A stretch of 64,000 nucleotides of DNA from Acidobacteriota bacterium. Its GTDB lineage: Bacteria; Acidobacteriota; Polarisedimenticolia; Gp22-AA2. Positions 17,344 through 27,061 of this stretch are shown piece after piece (position 1 is the first letter of the stretch; the number at the start of each line of letters is the position of its first letter). Both the position numbers and the translations under genes were made by a program. The notes beneath the pieces are model-generated. The model was not told the origin of the DNA. It saw nothing but the letters and a program-made list of their open reading frames with translations, and did not search any database. The stretch spans positions 28,848 through 92,847 of the forward strand of contig QHXX01000022.1 in the NCBI GenBank assembly GCA_003223135.1, read 5' to 3'.

Positions 17344-19524
17344 ATGCGTTTTTTCGACCGAGTCGCGCTGACGCTCCTGACCCGGGGACTGACGATTCTT
17401 CTCGGGCTCGTGGGAAGCATCGTCACCGCGCGCTGGCTCGGGCCCGAGGGCCGGGGGATCCTGGCGATCGTCTCGGTCGTGACCGGTCTCGCCCTGCAGT
17501 TCGGGAGCCTCGGCCTGCACAGCGGGAACGCCTATTTCGTGGCGCAGGATCCTCGACTCGCCCGCGGAGTCCTCGGGAACGCCTCGGTCCTGAGCCTGGC
17601 GCTCGGCACGGGCGCGGGGATCGCGGCGATCGCCACCTTCCTGGCCGAGCCGCGCTGGTTCGCCGGCGTTCCCCTCGTTCTTGTGGTCGTGGCGGCGGCG
17701 ACGCTGCCGTTCCATTTCTTGAATCTCTTCCTGCAGAACGCCCTCCTCGGAATGCACGAGGTGAAGGCCTTCAATGCCTTCGAGGCGGCGGGGAAGGTCC
17801 TCACCTTCGCGGCGCTCGTGGTCTATCTGGTCGTCTTCGACGGCGGCCCGGAGGGGACGGTTGTCCTCTTCTCCTCCTTCGCCGTCATTTCGGCCCTCGC
17901 CGCGGTCCTGTACTGCCGGCGCCGGGTCCCCTTCCGGTTCTCTTTCGATCGGGCCCTGTTCGCGCGCATGATCCCGTTTGGCCTGAAGTCCTACATGTCA
18001 TGCCTTCTGGCGTACCTGGTGATCCGCTCCGACATGCTGCTCGTGAACTATTTTCTCGGGACCGCCGCGGCCGGCGTCTACTCGATCGCGGCCCAGGTCG
18101 CCGACAACCTTCTGCTCATCCCCGCGACCATCGGATTGATCCTGCTCCCTCGGATCGCCTCGGAGGCGCCGCGCAACCAATCGGCGGTCACGGCGCGCGT
18201 CACCCGCCACGCCGCCCTCGTCATGACCGTGCTGTGCGCCACTGCCTGGTTCCTGGCGGGGCCGGTGATCTCCCTGCTCTACGGGCCCGGATTCCGCGAG
18301 GCGATTCCGGCGACCCGCTGGCTTCTTCCGGGGATCTGGGCTCTCGGGATGAACAGCATCCTGATGCAGCACTTCGGAGGACAGGGGATGCCCCTCGTGA
18401 CGATCACGGCGCCGCTCGTGGGCGCCGTGCTCAACCTGTCGCTCAACGCCTTTGTCGTCCCCCGCTTCGGCATCGTGGGAGCGGCCGTCACCAGCAGCGT
18501 CGCCTACTCGATGATGCTTCTCCTGAGCCTTGGCGCCTTCCTTCGGGGAGGCGGAGTGCGCCTGTGGGACAGCCTGGTTCTCGCGCCCGAGGAGCTTCAC
18601 GGGATTTTCGGGATGCGCATCTGGGGGGGAGGTGCCGCGGAGGCATCACGAAGGGTCGGCGGAACTCCGGGCGACACCGGTTCGCACGATCGCGACATCA
18701 AGCGGCGCACGGCCGCGCACTGGTCGGACAGCCCGATCGGGACGCGCACCGCGGGATTCGATCCGAAGCACCGGGAGTTCACCAGGGAGTGGTTCGAGGA
18801 GCACGCCCGCTTCCGCTTCGTCGATTACGGCCCGTGGATGCGCGACGTGGCGGGATTCGAAAGGCACCGGGGCGATCGGATGCTCGAGGTCGGCTGCGGG
18901 ATGGGGACGGACCTGCTCGAGTTCGCTCGAGGAGGAGCGCGGGTCGCCGGCCTCGATCTCACGAAGCGGCACCTCGACCTGGCGCTCCGCCGCTTCGCGC
19001 TCTTCGGTGAGACGGGGGGGTTCTACCTGGGCGATGCGGAGAACCTGCCGTTCCGCGACAGGAGCTTCGATTTCGTCTACTCCAACGGCGTGCTGCATCA
19101 CACGCCCGACACGGCGAGGTCGATCAGGGAGATCCATCGCGTCCTGAAGCCGGGCGGGACGACGACCATCCTGCTCTATCACCGGAACTCCCTCCACTAC
19201 CGCTTCCAGATCTGCGGCCTGTTCGCGGCGCGGGAAATTCTCTACCGGGTCGCGGCGAAGTTGCGCGGGCGCAGCGTCCGCATCCTGGACTTCCGCCTGC
19301 GCGATCACCTGACGCGGATGACCGACGGCGAGACCAACCCGCTCACGAAGGTCTTCTCCGTGGCCGAGTGCCGCGATCTCTGTCGCGGCTTCCGGGAGGT
19401 CCGGGCGCGCGTCGTCCACCTGAACCGCCAGGACGTCTTCTTCCTGAAATGGCTGCCGGCCTCGATTCTCCCCGCCCTGGCGCGCCGCTGGGGCTGGTAT
19501 GTGGTGATCGAGGGAACCAAGTGA
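17344..19524 (+). CDS. Fusion of a polysaccharide flippase (Wzx/MATE-like) and a SAM-dependent methyltransferase
   Basis: The 726-residue single frame combines two proteins. Residues 1 to about 420 form a multi-helix membrane exporter of the MOP superfamily (ARWLGPEGRGILAIV near the N-terminus, ILLPRIASEA, LLPGIWALGMNSIL) that would flip lipid-linked sugars. After a Gly-rich linker, residues about 460-726 form a class I methyltransferase: LEVGCGMGTDLLEFARGG binds SAM and FVYSNGVLHHTPD is the motif IV region. No stop separates them; an in-frame ATG (18613) lies in the linker. Such genes are usually separate, so this is a real fusion or one created by an in-frame deletion. The glycosyltransferase that follows overlaps by 4 bp. 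Confidence 0.8.
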   Translation: MRFFDRVALTLLTRGLTILLGLVGSIVTARWLGPEGRGILAIVSVVTGLALQFGSLGLHSGNAYFVAQDPRLARGVLGNASVLSLALGTGAGIAAIATFLAEPRWFAGVPLVLVVVAAATLPFHFLNLFLQNALLGMHEVKAFNAFEAAGKVLTFAALVVYLVVFDGGPEGTVVLFSSFAVISALAAVLYCRRRVPFRFSFDRALFARMIPFGLKSYMSCLLAYLVIRSDMLLVNYFLGTAAAGVYSIAAQVADNLLLIPATIGLILLPRIASEAPRNQSAVTARVTRHAALVMTVLCATAWFLAGPVISLLYGPGFREAIPATRWLLPGIWALGMNSILMQHFGGQGMPLVTITAPLVGAVLNLSLNAFVVPRFGIVGAAVTSSVAYSMMLLLSLGAFLRGGGVRLWDSLVLAPEELHGIFGMRIWGGGAAEASRRVGGTPGDTGSHDRDIKRRTAAHWSDSPIGTRTAGFDPKHREFTREWFEEHARFRFVDYGPWMRDVAGFERHRGDRMLEVGCGMGTDLLEFARGGARVAGLDLTKRHLDLALRRFALFGETGGFYLGDAENLPFRDRSFDFVYSNGVLHHTPDTARSIREIHRVLKPGGTTTILLYHRNSLHYRFQICGLFAAREILYRVAAKLRGRSVRILDFRLRDHLTRMTDGETNPLTKVFSVAECRDLCRGFREVRARVVHLNRQDVFFLKWLPASILPALARRWGWYVVIEGTK

Positions 19525-21158
19525 GCTTGCCCGAGCCTCGCGCGGCCGTCCTCCTGCTCGTGCGGGATCCCGCGGAGGCCGAGCGGGCCTTGCCGAGGAT
19601 CCTCCCGGGGCGGTCGCTCCGTCTGATCCGTCGCGAGGAGGTGCGCCACCTCGCGCCCCTGCGTCTGGTGTCGCGGCTGCGATCCCTCCGGGTCGATGAG
19701 CTGGTGATGCTGGTCGACGATCTCGACATGCACGAGAGCCTCTGGAAGCTGGAGGCGCTCGGGGCGATGCCGACCGCGCCACGCCGCTACCTCCTCGATC
19801 TCTCCGGTCGTAGGTTGATCCTGTCAGCGTCGCGGTTCGTCGCCAGGGATCTGCCGGCCTGGGGAGCGGGGGTCCTCCTGGCCGGGCTGGCCCTGGCGCG
19901 GACGACGGCGCGCGTGAGGTGGCTTCTCGGGGCGCCCCGGCGCGCACCCCGGTCCGCGTCGGGGAAGCGGATCATCTATCTCAGGTCCGACCTCGGGGCC
20001 GGGATCGCCGCCGGTGGCTCGGTGGCGCATACGGCCGGGGTCGTGGCGGGGTTGCAGGCCGCCGGCGCGGACGTGGGGTTCATCAGCAGCGATCGGCTCC
20101 GGCTCTTCGACCCACGACGCCACTCGGTCGATCTTGCGCCCCCGGGCCGCCTCTGCAACTTCAATCGCGAGACGCAGGGACTGGCGTACTCCTTCCGGTT
20201 CGAGCGCCAGGCGCGGATCGTCCTCGCGCGGCGGCCGGCGGATCTCCTCTACCAGCGCTTCGATGCCTTCAACCACGCCGGGATCGTCCTGTCCAGGGAA
20301 ACGCGCGCGCCGCTGGTCCTGGAGTTCAACGGATCGGAGGTCTGGATCGAGGACCACTGGGGCCGGCCGTTCCGCTTCCGCACGATCTTCGCCGGCCTGG
20401 AGAAGGCCCACCTGAAGCACGCGGACCTGATCGTCGTCGTGTCGGCGCCGCTCGAGGAGTACCTCCTGGGGCGCGGCGTCGAGCGGGATCGGATCCTGGT
20501 CCTCGAGAACGCGGTCGACCCCGAGCGTTACCGGCCCGACCTGCCAATCGGGCCGGTGCGCCGCCGGCTGGGTCTGGATGGGCGAACGGTGATCGGGTTC
20601 ATCGGCACCTTCGGAAGATGGCACGGGGCGAAGGTCCTGGCCCGTGCCGCACTCCGGGTCGCCGGCGAGCGCCCGAACGTCCGCTTCCTGTTCGTGGGTG
20701 ACGGGGTGGAGCGGCCGGAAGCCGAGGCGATCCTGGCGGGGGCCTCGAGGCGCGAGGCGGCAGTGTTCACCGGTCTCGTCCCCCAGGAGGAGGGTCCCGT
20801 GCATCTCGCGGCCATGGACGTCCTGGTGTCCCCGCACGTCCCGAACTCGGATGGCAGCCGCTTCTTCGGTTCCCCCACCAAGCTCTTCGAGTACATGGCG
20901 ACGGGGCGGGGCATCGTGGCGAGCCGGCTGGAACAGATCGGCGAGGTCCTGGAACACGAGCGGACGGCGCTCCTGGTCCCGCCAGCCGACGAAACCGCGC
21001 TGGCGGCGGCGATCCTCCGGCTGGTCGACGACCGGGATCTCAGCGCCCGGCTGGGCGCCTCGGCTCGACGCCGGGTCCTGGAGCGACATACCTGGGAGGC
21101 GCACGGGCGGAGGCTCCTCGATCGCCTGCGCGACCTGGGGCTCATCCGGTGGAACTGA
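19521..21158 (+). CDS. Family 4 glycosyltransferase with extra N-terminal domain
   Basis: The 545-residue protein starts at GTG 19521, overlapping the preceding stop. The first 150 residues (AAVLLLVRDPAEAERAL, ELVMLVDDLDMHESLW) form an uncharacterised domain ending in a hydrophobic segment (LPAWGAGVLLAGLALA) that may anchor it to the membrane. The rest is a GT-B, GT4-type transferase with a glycine loop (AGIAAGGSVAHTAGV), TVIGFIGTFGRWHGAKVL and the C-terminal nucleotide-sugar site FFGSPTKLFEYMATGRGIV. With the flippase-methyltransferase it forms a two-gene polysaccharide or glycolipid unit. The sugar is unknown. Confidence 0.85.
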   Translation: MSLPEPRAAVLLLVRDPAEAERALPRILPGRSLRLIRREEVRHLAPLRLVSRLRSLRVDELVMLVDDLDMHESLWKLEALGAMPTAPRRYLLDLSGRRLILSASRFVARDLPAWGAGVLLAGLALARTTARVRWLLGAPRRAPRSASGKRIIYLRSDLGAGIAAGGSVAHTAGVVAGLQAAGADVGFISSDRLRLFDPRRHSVDLAPPGRLCNFNRETQGLAYSFRFERQARIVLARRPADLLYQRFDAFNHAGIVLSRETRAPLVLEFNGSEVWIEDHWGRPFRFRTIFAGLEKAHLKHADLIVVVSAPLEEYLLGRGVERDRILVLENAVDPERYRPDLPIGPVRRRLGLDGRTVIGFIGTFGRWHGAKVLARAALRVAGERPNVRFLFVGDGVERPEAEAILAGASRREAAVFTGLVPQEEGPVHLAAMDVLVSPHVPNSDGSRFFGSPTKLFEYMATGRGIVASRLEQIGEVLEHERTALLVPPADETALAAAILRLVDDRDLSARLGASARRRVLERHTWEAHGRRLLDRLRDLGLIRWN

Positions 21159-21228
21159 GAAAGGCCCCGCGTGTTCCAAGTCGCTCGCGGCCCGCCGCCC
21201 CGGCGCCGGCGCGTTTCGGCGGTCCGAG

Positions 21229-22983
21229 TCAGCGCGGCCGGTGGTACCCGGGGCCGCGCAGGATGCGGCCCGGCAGGCGTCCGGTGATTTTCCCCCGCTC
21301 GACGACGGGCACACCGTTCACGAAGACCTGGACGATTCCCTCCGAGAACTGATGCGGGGCGTCGAAGGTGGCGCGATCGACGACCTTCTCCGGGTCGAAG
21401 ATCGTGATGTCGGCGTACATTCCCGGGCGCAGCAGGCCGCGGTCCCTGAGTCCGAGCTTCTGGGCCGGGAGGGAGGTCATCTTGCGTACCGCGTCCTCGA
21501 GACGCAGGACCTTCTCGTCGCGGACGTAGCGTCCCAGAATGCGGGGGAACGTGCCGTAGGCGCGCGGGTGGCAGTTGCTCGCCCCCAGGACCCCCTCGGG
21601 GGACACGCCCGGGTTGTCGCAGTTGAATGCCACCCACGGCGCCGTCATCGCCGTGCGGACGTCGTCCTCAGACATGGCGAAATAGACGCAATCCACGGAG
21701 CCGTTCTCCTCGACGAGAAGATCGAACATGACGTCGATCGGGTCCTTGCCCCGCAAGCGTGCGATCTCCGACAGTCTCTTTCCCTGGTACTGCTTGTTCG
21801 CCTGCGTCCGCACCCCCACGACGAGGACGCCCTCGGGCCCGCCGACGTTATGGAACAGACTCTCCCATCCGCCCGAGGGGTTTTCGACTTCCTTGCGGAT
21901 GCGATCGCGCTCGGCAGGATCCCTGAGCCGCGCCACGAGCCTGGCGACCCCCCCTTCCGACGCGGTCGGCGGCAGGCTCGCTGCGAGCCCGGTGGAAGAG
22001 GCCGGGTAGGGATAGATGTCGGCCGTGACGTCGATGCCGCGCGCGCGCGCCGACTCGATCTCCGCCACGACCTCCTTCATGCGGCCCCAGTTCTTCCGGC
22101 CGGCGCACTTCAGATGCCAGATCTCGACGGGCAGCTTCGCCTGCTCGCCAATCGACTCGGCCTCTTTCAGGGCCGGGATGATGTCGTCCGCCTCGTTGCG
22201 GATGTGCGAGGCGTAGATGCCGCCGTACGCCGACGCGACCTTCGCCAGCTCGACCAGCTCGTGCGTGTCCGAGAAGCTTGCCGGCGGATAGATCAGAGAC
22301 GAGGAGACCCCGAAGGCCCCGGCCTCCATGGCCCGTGCCACGTGTCGCTTCATCGCCTCCAGCTCCGAGGCGTCGGGCAGCCGGTTGTCGCTCTTCAGGA
22401 CCGCCTGGCGCACCTGCGTCGCCCCGACGAGGTGGGCGAAGTTGATCGCCGAACCCTTCCCCTTGAGCTTCCGGAAATAGCCGTCGAAGTCCCGCCAGTC
22501 GACGGCGATCCTGTACTCGGCGAGGCTCGGCAGCAGGTCCTCGATCGTGAAGGAGGTCTGAGGGGCGACCGATCCCCCCTCGCCGGTCAGCTCGGTGGTG
22601 ATCCCCTGCGTGATCTTGCTCGGCACCCGCGGATCGACGAGCACGGTGAGCTCGGACTGACCGAGCATGTCGATGAACCCCGGGGCCACCACGAGGCCGC
22701 GCGCGTCGATGGTCCGGCGGGCCATCGCGTCCTTCAGGTTCCCGATGGCGGCGATCCGGTCGCCCCGGATCGCGAGGTCAGAGGCGAACCACGCATTGCC
22801 GGCTCCATCCACGATAAGGCCGCCGCGCACGATGACGTCGTAGGCCTCGACGGCACCTGCGGGTGGGCCGGCCTGTGGAGCGGCGGCCGCGGGAGCCGAC
22901 GCGGCGCGCGCCGCGGTGAACACTGGAGCGGTGTACAGGACGGCGACGGTGAGAACGAGGAGACTGAGACGAAGCCGGATCAT
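21229..22983 (-). CDS. Secreted D-aminoacylase-like amidohydrolase
   Basis: The 584-residue protein has a signal peptide (residues about 1-28, LSLLVLTVAVLYTAPVFTA) followed by an Ala/Pro linker. The body matches the N-acyl-D-amino-acid deacylase group of amidohydrolases: DVIVRGGLIVDGAGNAW, YASHIRNEADD, EIWHLKCAGRKNWG, and the C-terminal LGLRDRGLLRPGMYADI. The usual HxH after GFID is replaced by GFIDMLGQSE, as in a known subfamily, so metal binding differs from classical D-aminoacylase. Its ATG overlaps the stop of the M16 gene before it (ATGA). It probably acts in the periplasm on peptides or acylated amino acids. Confidence 0.85.
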   Translation of the reverse strand: MIRLRLSLLVLTVAVLYTAPVFTAARAASAPAAAAPQAGPPAGAVEAYDVIVRGGLIVDGAGNAWFASDLAIRGDRIAAIGNLKDAMARRTIDARGLVVAPGFIDMLGQSELTVLVDPRVPSKITQGITTELTGEGGSVAPQTSFTIEDLLPSLAEYRIAVDWRDFDGYFRKLKGKGSAINFAHLVGATQVRQAVLKSDNRLPDASELEAMKRHVARAMEAGAFGVSSSLIYPPASFSDTHELVELAKVASAYGGIYASHIRNEADDIIPALKEAESIGEQAKLPVEIWHLKCAGRKNWGRMKEVVAEIESARARGIDVTADIYPYPASSTGLAASLPPTASEGGVARLVARLRDPAERDRIRKEVENPSGGWESLFHNVGGPEGVLVVGVRTQANKQYQGKRLSEIARLRGKDPIDVMFDLLVEENGSVDCVYFAMSEDDVRTAMTAPWVAFNCDNPGVSPEGVLGASNCHPRAYGTFPRILGRYVRDEKVLRLEDAVRKMTSLPAQKLGLRDRGLLRPGMYADITIFDPEKVVDRATFDAPHQFSEGIVQVFVNGVPVVERGKITGRLPGRILRGPGYHRPR

Positions 22984-24296
22984 GCCAGGGTCTCCTTTTC
23001 CAACTCGGGGCCGGCCACGACCAGGACACAGCTCCGGGGCGTCAGGTATTTCCGCGCGGCCTCCTCCACGTCTCTCCGAGTGACCGCCCGGATCATCTCC
23101 GCCAGCCTCCAGGGATAATCGATCCCGAGACCATAGAACTCCGCGTCGGCGAGGATCGCCGCAGCTTCGGGGTTAGTTTCCATGCTCCGCGGAACGGAGG
23201 CCGCGAGGGCCTGCTTCGAATCGCGCAGCTCGCCGGGCGTGACCCCGCGGCGGACGATCTGCTCGATCGTCCTGCGCATCAGGTCGAGCGCCCGGCGCAC
23301 GCGGTCGGGGGCGACACCGGCGCGCGCCACGAACGGTCCGGGACCCAGCCCGGCGCTGAAACGCGAGTAAACGTAGTAGGCCAATCCGGCGCGCTCCCGG
23401 ATCACCTTCCCGAGACGTCCGCCCAGACTGAACTCACCCAGGATGCTGTTGAGAACGAGCGACGCCGGCAGATCGGGCGACAGACGCCGGGGTCCCCGGA
23501 ACCCCAGGGCGATGTCGGCCTGCGTCTTACCGTCGATCGGCTTGACCACGACGATGGTCCGATCAGGCGCCGGCGGATCGGGGATCGAGGCACGGGCCGC
23601 GGGGCCTGGCGCCGTCCCGGCCGTCCCGCGTGCTCCCCGCGCCGGTCCGTCCGCGCCTCCGTTCCACGTTCCCAGGATGCTCGCGGCGAGGGCCAGGGCG
23701 CGCGCCGGGTCGAAATCGCCCGCCATCGACACGATCGCCCCGGACGATCGGAAGCGGTGTCGGTGGAAGGCCACCAGGTCCGCGCGCTCGATGCGCGATA
23801 CGCTGTCGCGCGTCCCCAGACGCGGATGGCGGTACGGGTGTCCGGGAGGAAACAATGCCTCCTGAAGCCCCATCTCGGAGACCGCCGCCGTGTCCTGATC
23901 CCGCTCGGCAATGGTGGTGAGGAGCTGGCCCTTCTGGCGGCCGACCTCGGTGCCGGGAAATGTCGGCTCCGCCACGATCAGACGCAGGCGCTCGAGGACG
24001 CCGGGCAGGTGATCTGACAGGAGCCGCAGCCTGATGTCGAGGGTGTCTCGGTGGGCCTCCGCCGCGTAGGCGACGCCCAGGTCGTCGAAAAAGCCGGCGA
24101 TGGCCGCGGCCGACAGGGAGCCCGCGCCGCGGTCCAGGAGGCTCGCGACCAGCGCCGCCGTCCCCTCCTTTTCCGCCGGATCGAACGCCGCGCCCGCTTC
24201 GAGGACCAATTGGACCGCAATCGATCGGGCCGCGCCGTTCGGCCGGGCAATCACCTCCAGGCCGTTGTCGAGACGGATCCAAGGCACCGCGCTCAC
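22980..24296 (-). CDS. M16-family peptidase subunit lacking the zinc motif
   Basis: The 438-residue protein starts at GTG 24296, overlapping the preceding protease stop. It has two M16 half-domains (WIRLDNGLEVIARPNGAARS at the start, GRLGKVIRERAGLAYYVYS in the second half). At the HxxEH position it reads EKEGTAALVASLL, so it cannot bind zinc there. In bacterial two-gene M16 pairs this is the structural partner that supplies Arg/Tyr substrate contacts to the active subunit encoded just upstream. No signal peptide is evident. Confidence 0.88.
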   Translation of the reverse strand: MSAVPWIRLDNGLEVIARPNGAARSIAVQLVLEAGAAFDPAEKEGTAALVASLLDRGAGSLSAAAIAGFFDDLGVAYAAEAHRDTLDIRLRLLSDHLPGVLERLRLIVAEPTFPGTEVGRQKGQLLTTIAERDQDTAAVSEMGLQEALFPPGHPYRHPRLGTRDSVSRIERADLVAFHRHRFRSSGAIVSMAGDFDPARALALAASILGTWNGGADGPARGARGTAGTAPGPAARASIPDPPAPDRTIVVVKPIDGKTQADIALGFRGPRRLSPDLPASLVLNSILGEFSLGGRLGKVIRERAGLAYYVYSRFSAGLGPGPFVARAGVAPDRVRRALDLMRRTIEQIVRRGVTPGELRDSKQALAASVPRSMETNPEAAAILADAEFYGLGIDYPWRLAEMIRAVTRRDVEEAARKYLTPRSCVLVVAGPELEKETLA

Positions 24297-25639
24297 GGGC
24301 GGGAGACGCCGTGCCCGCCCGGGGCCGCCGGCGCCGGCTGCGGGCCCGAGGGGAAGAGGACGCCCACGGTCCGGCGGTCGCCGTCGAGTCGCGCGCGGGC
24401 AAGTGTCGCAACCTCGCCGGCCGTGACGGCGCGGACGCGGCGCGGCAGGTCGAGGAACAGCCGGTGAACGGCCACGGTCTCGAAGAAGCCGAGCTGGTGG
24501 GCGGCGTCCGTGGTGCTCTCGGACTCGAGAGCGTGGCGCGCCAGGAACTGATTCTTGGCGCGCGTCAGATCGCGCTCTTCGATGTCGCCCTGTGCCAGCC
24601 GTCCGATCTCGGCTGTCAGCGTCTCCTCGATGCGGCCCGGATCGACTCCCTCGTTGACCGTGACACCGACGCGATAAAGATAAGGATGACGGGTCGGTAC
24701 GAGAAGCGTCGAGACCTGGCTGGCGAGGTCGCCTTCGATCAGGGATCGATACAGGCGGGACGTCTTGCTCGGCCCGCGTCCGTCCTGGCCCGACCAGAGG
24801 TTGACCGTCGGCCCCCCGGCGAGAATCCCGTCGGCGACAAGGAACACCGCAAACTCCTGCTCGGACGCCGCGGGCGCGTGAAAGGCGAATTCCAGGTAGA
24901 CGGCGCCGGAGGGCCGCCTGATCGTCAGACGCCTCTCGCCGGACTGCGGCGGCTCGATCGTCCGCACCGGAGGAGGGTCCTCGCCGCGTCGGATCCCTCC
25001 GAAGTGGCGCCGGACGAGGCGAAGCGCCGCGGCTGTCTCGAAATCGCCGGTCGCGACCAGGATGCCGTTGTTGGGGACGTAGTAGCGGCGATAGTGCCCG
25101 TACAGATCGTCGCGGGTGATCGCCCGCAAATCGGAGAGGTAGCCAATCGTGGGCCAGCGATAAGGGTGGGCCTGGAGCGCCGTTCCGGTCACCTCCTTCT
25201 CGAGGTAGGAGCGCGGGTCGTTCTCGCCCCCCTGAAGTTCGGAGATCACCACGGTCCGCTCGTGCTCGACCTCGTTCTGCGAGTAGAGGCATTCCGTCAT
25301 GCGCGAAGCCTCGAGGCGCAGCATCTCTTCGAAGGCGTCGCTCTGCACGGTCTCGAAGTAGGCGGTGACGTCGAGCCAGGTGTAGCCGTTCCAGGTGCCA
25401 CCGGCGAGCTCGACCTGGCGGGTCACGTCCTCCTTGTGAATGCGGCGCGTCCCCTTGAAATTCATATGCTCCACCCAGTGCGAGATGCCCGTGATCCCCG
25501 GCCGCTCGTCGCGCGACCCGACGCGATACCAGCACCAGACCGAGACCACTGGAGCCTGCCGCATCTCGCGCAGAATGACGGTGAGGCCGTTCGGCAGTCG
25601 CGTGACGACGATGTCACCCCGGCGGGTCCGCGCGGTCAT
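24293..25639 (-). CDS. M16-family zinc peptidase, catalytic subunit
   Basis: The 448-residue protein has the inverted zinc motif HWVEH (His54, Glu57, His58), with a later Glu in ERTVVISELQ expected as the third ligand. It resembles the bacterial relatives of mitochondrial processing peptidase. ATG 25639 is chosen for its GGGAGAGG ribosome site; the frame stays open upstream but becomes antisense to the asparaginase. It forms a coupled pair with the zinc-less partner, then the amidohydrolase, so the operon looks devoted to peptide breakdown. Confidence 0.92.
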   Translation of the reverse strand: MTARTRRGDIVVTRLPNGLTVILREMRQAPVVSVWCWYRVGSRDERPGITGISHWVEHMNFKGTRRIHKEDVTRQVELAGGTWNGYTWLDVTAYFETVQSDAFEEMLRLEASRMTECLYSQNEVEHERTVVISELQGGENDPRSYLEKEVTGTALQAHPYRWPTIGYLSDLRAITRDDLYGHYRRYYVPNNGILVATGDFETAAALRLVRRHFGGIRRGEDPPPVRTIEPPQSGERRLTIRRPSGAVYLEFAFHAPAASEQEFAVFLVADGILAGGPTVNLWSGQDGRGPSKTSRLYRSLIEGDLASQVSTLLVPTRHPYLYRVGVTVNEGVDPGRIEETLTAEIGRLAQGDIEERDLTRAKNQFLARHALESESTTDAAHQLGFFETVAVHRLFLDLPRRVRAVTAGEVATLARARLDGDRRTVGVLFPSGPQPAPAAPGGHGVSRP

Positions 25640-25911
25640 GCCCGCCTCTCCCTGGCCGGCTGGGCGGTCATCGTGTCGGCCCGGCCAGCCCGCCGGGACA
25701 GGGCCGCGACATGCTGGTTGCGTTGCCACTGCTCGCGCGGCAGGAGGGTCCGCGCTCTTCCGCGCTGCGTCGACGGCCTCTGGCTCAATGGGCTCCTCGG
25801 GGTCGGGGGCTGGGTACCCGTGGTACCGCGCCATGCAGGGTCCGCGCATGGTAATACACGCGCGCGGCGCGCAGCAACCCGCGCGGCGGGGACTCCCGGT
25901 CCGTTTCGCCG

Positions 25912-25933
25912 TACAATGACGGCCCTTCGGAGG
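25912..25933 (+). promoter_or_regulatory. -10 box and ribosome site of the asparaginase gene
   Basis: TACAAT (25912-25917) has no good -35. GGAGG (25929-25933) lies 8 nt before GTG 25942 and fixes that start codon. Confidence 0.45.
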
Positions 25934-25941
25934 TCGATCGA

Positions 25942-26988
25942 GTGCCGGCGTCGAGCGAGAACAGGACACCGATCCCCGGCTACGTGCCGCTGGTCGAGGT
26001 GCGCCGCGGCGACAGCGTCGAGTCCCTTCACTTCGGGGCGATCGCGGTGATCGACGCCCGGGGCCGCGCCGTGACGGCCGCCGGCGACCCCGCCACACCG
26101 GTCGTCCTGCGCTCCACCGCCAAGCCGGCGCAGGTCCTGCCGCTGTTGGACGCGGGGGCGGCCGACCGCTTCCACTTCGCCGACGAAGAGATCGCCGTCA
26201 TGATCGGATCGCACGGCGGCGAGCCGTTCCATGTGCGCGCCGTCCGTTCGATCCTGAAGACCATCGGCCTCGACGAGAAGGCGCTGCAGTGCGGCGCCCA
26301 CGCGCCTTATCACAGGCCCTCCGCCCACGCGCTCCGGCAGCGCGGGGAGCAGCCGACCGCCTTGCACAACAACTGCTCGGGCAAACACGCCGGGATGCTG
26401 GCGCTGGCGGTCCACCTCGGGGCGCCGGTGGACACGTACCTCGACCCGGGGCACCCGGTACAGGCGCGCATCCGCGCCCGCATCGAGGCGCTTGCGGGTC
26501 TTCCGGCGGGGGCCACGCGACTGGCGATCGACGGCTGCTCCGCCCCCACGTTTGCGATGCCGCTCTCGAGCCTGGCATTTCTGTACGCCCGCCTGGCGGC
26601 CGCGGCCGGCCCGGCGGACGCCCCGGATCCGGCTGCGCGCCGGGCGGTCGCGGCCATGCGCGGTCACCCGGAGATGATCGGTGGTACCGACCGCCTCTGC
26701 ACCGCGCTCATGCGGGCCGGCCGCCACGGCCTCCTCGCCAAGATCGGGGCGGAGGGGATGTACGGGCTGGCCTGGCAGAAGGACGGGGTCGGTTTCGGGC
26801 TGGCCCTCAAGATCTCCGACGGCGAAGGGCAGAGGGCGCGGTTCAGCGCGGCGCTGGAGGCGCTGCGGCAGCTCGAGGTCCTGTCGGGCGAGGACGCGGC
26901 GGATTTGCGCTCGCGATTCGTCGGCGAGATACGCAATCATCGCGGTCTCGTGGTCGGGAGCGTCGGCACGACCTTTCGCCTGGTGTGA
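25942..26988 (+). CDS. L-asparaginase II-family protein (thermolabile type)
   Basis: The 348-residue protein starts at GTG 25942. It matches the rhizobial-type asparaginase family (Asparaginase_II), distinct from the classical EcA type: LVEVRRGDSVESLHFG, VLRSTAKPAQVLPLL with the Ser/Lys pair, MIGSHGGEPFHV, HNNCSGKHAGML and DGCSAPTFAMPL. These include the Ser-Lys motifs and Cys residues characteristic of the fold. It hydrolyses asparagine to aspartate and ammonia in the cytoplasm. It is divergent from the protease operon and followed by a separate promoter for thioredoxin. Confidence 0.88.
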   Translation: MPASSENRTPIPGYVPLVEVRRGDSVESLHFGAIAVIDARGRAVTAAGDPATPVVLRSTAKPAQVLPLLDAGAADRFHFADEEIAVMIGSHGGEPFHVRAVRSILKTIGLDEKALQCGAHAPYHRPSAHALRQRGEQPTALHNNCSGKHAGMLALAVHLGAPVDTYLDPGHPVQARIRARIEALAGLPAGATRLAIDGCSAPTFAMPLSSLAFLYARLAAAAGPADAPDPAARRAVAAMRGHPEMIGGTDRLCTALMRAGRHGLLAKIGAEGMYGLAWQKDGVGFGLALKISDGEGQRARFSAALEALRQLEVLSGEDAADLRSRFVGEIRNHRGLVVGSVGTTFRLV

Positions 26989-26995
26989 ACGATGG

Positions 26996-27001
26996 TATAA
27001 T
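26996..27001 (+). promoter_or_regulatory. -10 box of the thioredoxin gene
   Basis: A perfect TATAAT lies 60 nt before the thioredoxin start, with only a weak -35 (TTTCGC, 16-nt spacing). GGAG at 27051-27054 is the ribosome site for TTG 27062. Confidence 0.5.
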
Positions 27002-27061
27002 CCGTTCTCCCGTTTTAAACCTGAAAGGGCCGGATTTCGTGGTCTTCAGCGGAGCAACGGT

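Noticed and set aside
20644..23118. 824-codon open frame on the plus strand
   Set aside because: It runs antisense to the D-aminoacylase-like gene and out of frame through the glycosyltransferase; its translation has no domain and is low-complexity Arg/Ala, a common shadow in high-GC DNA.
24311..26050. 579-codon plus-strand frame and the upstream extension of the M16 frame to 26098
   Set aside because: Both are shadows of the M16 protease and asparaginase genes; the extension has no protein-like content and the 25639 start has a good ribosome site.
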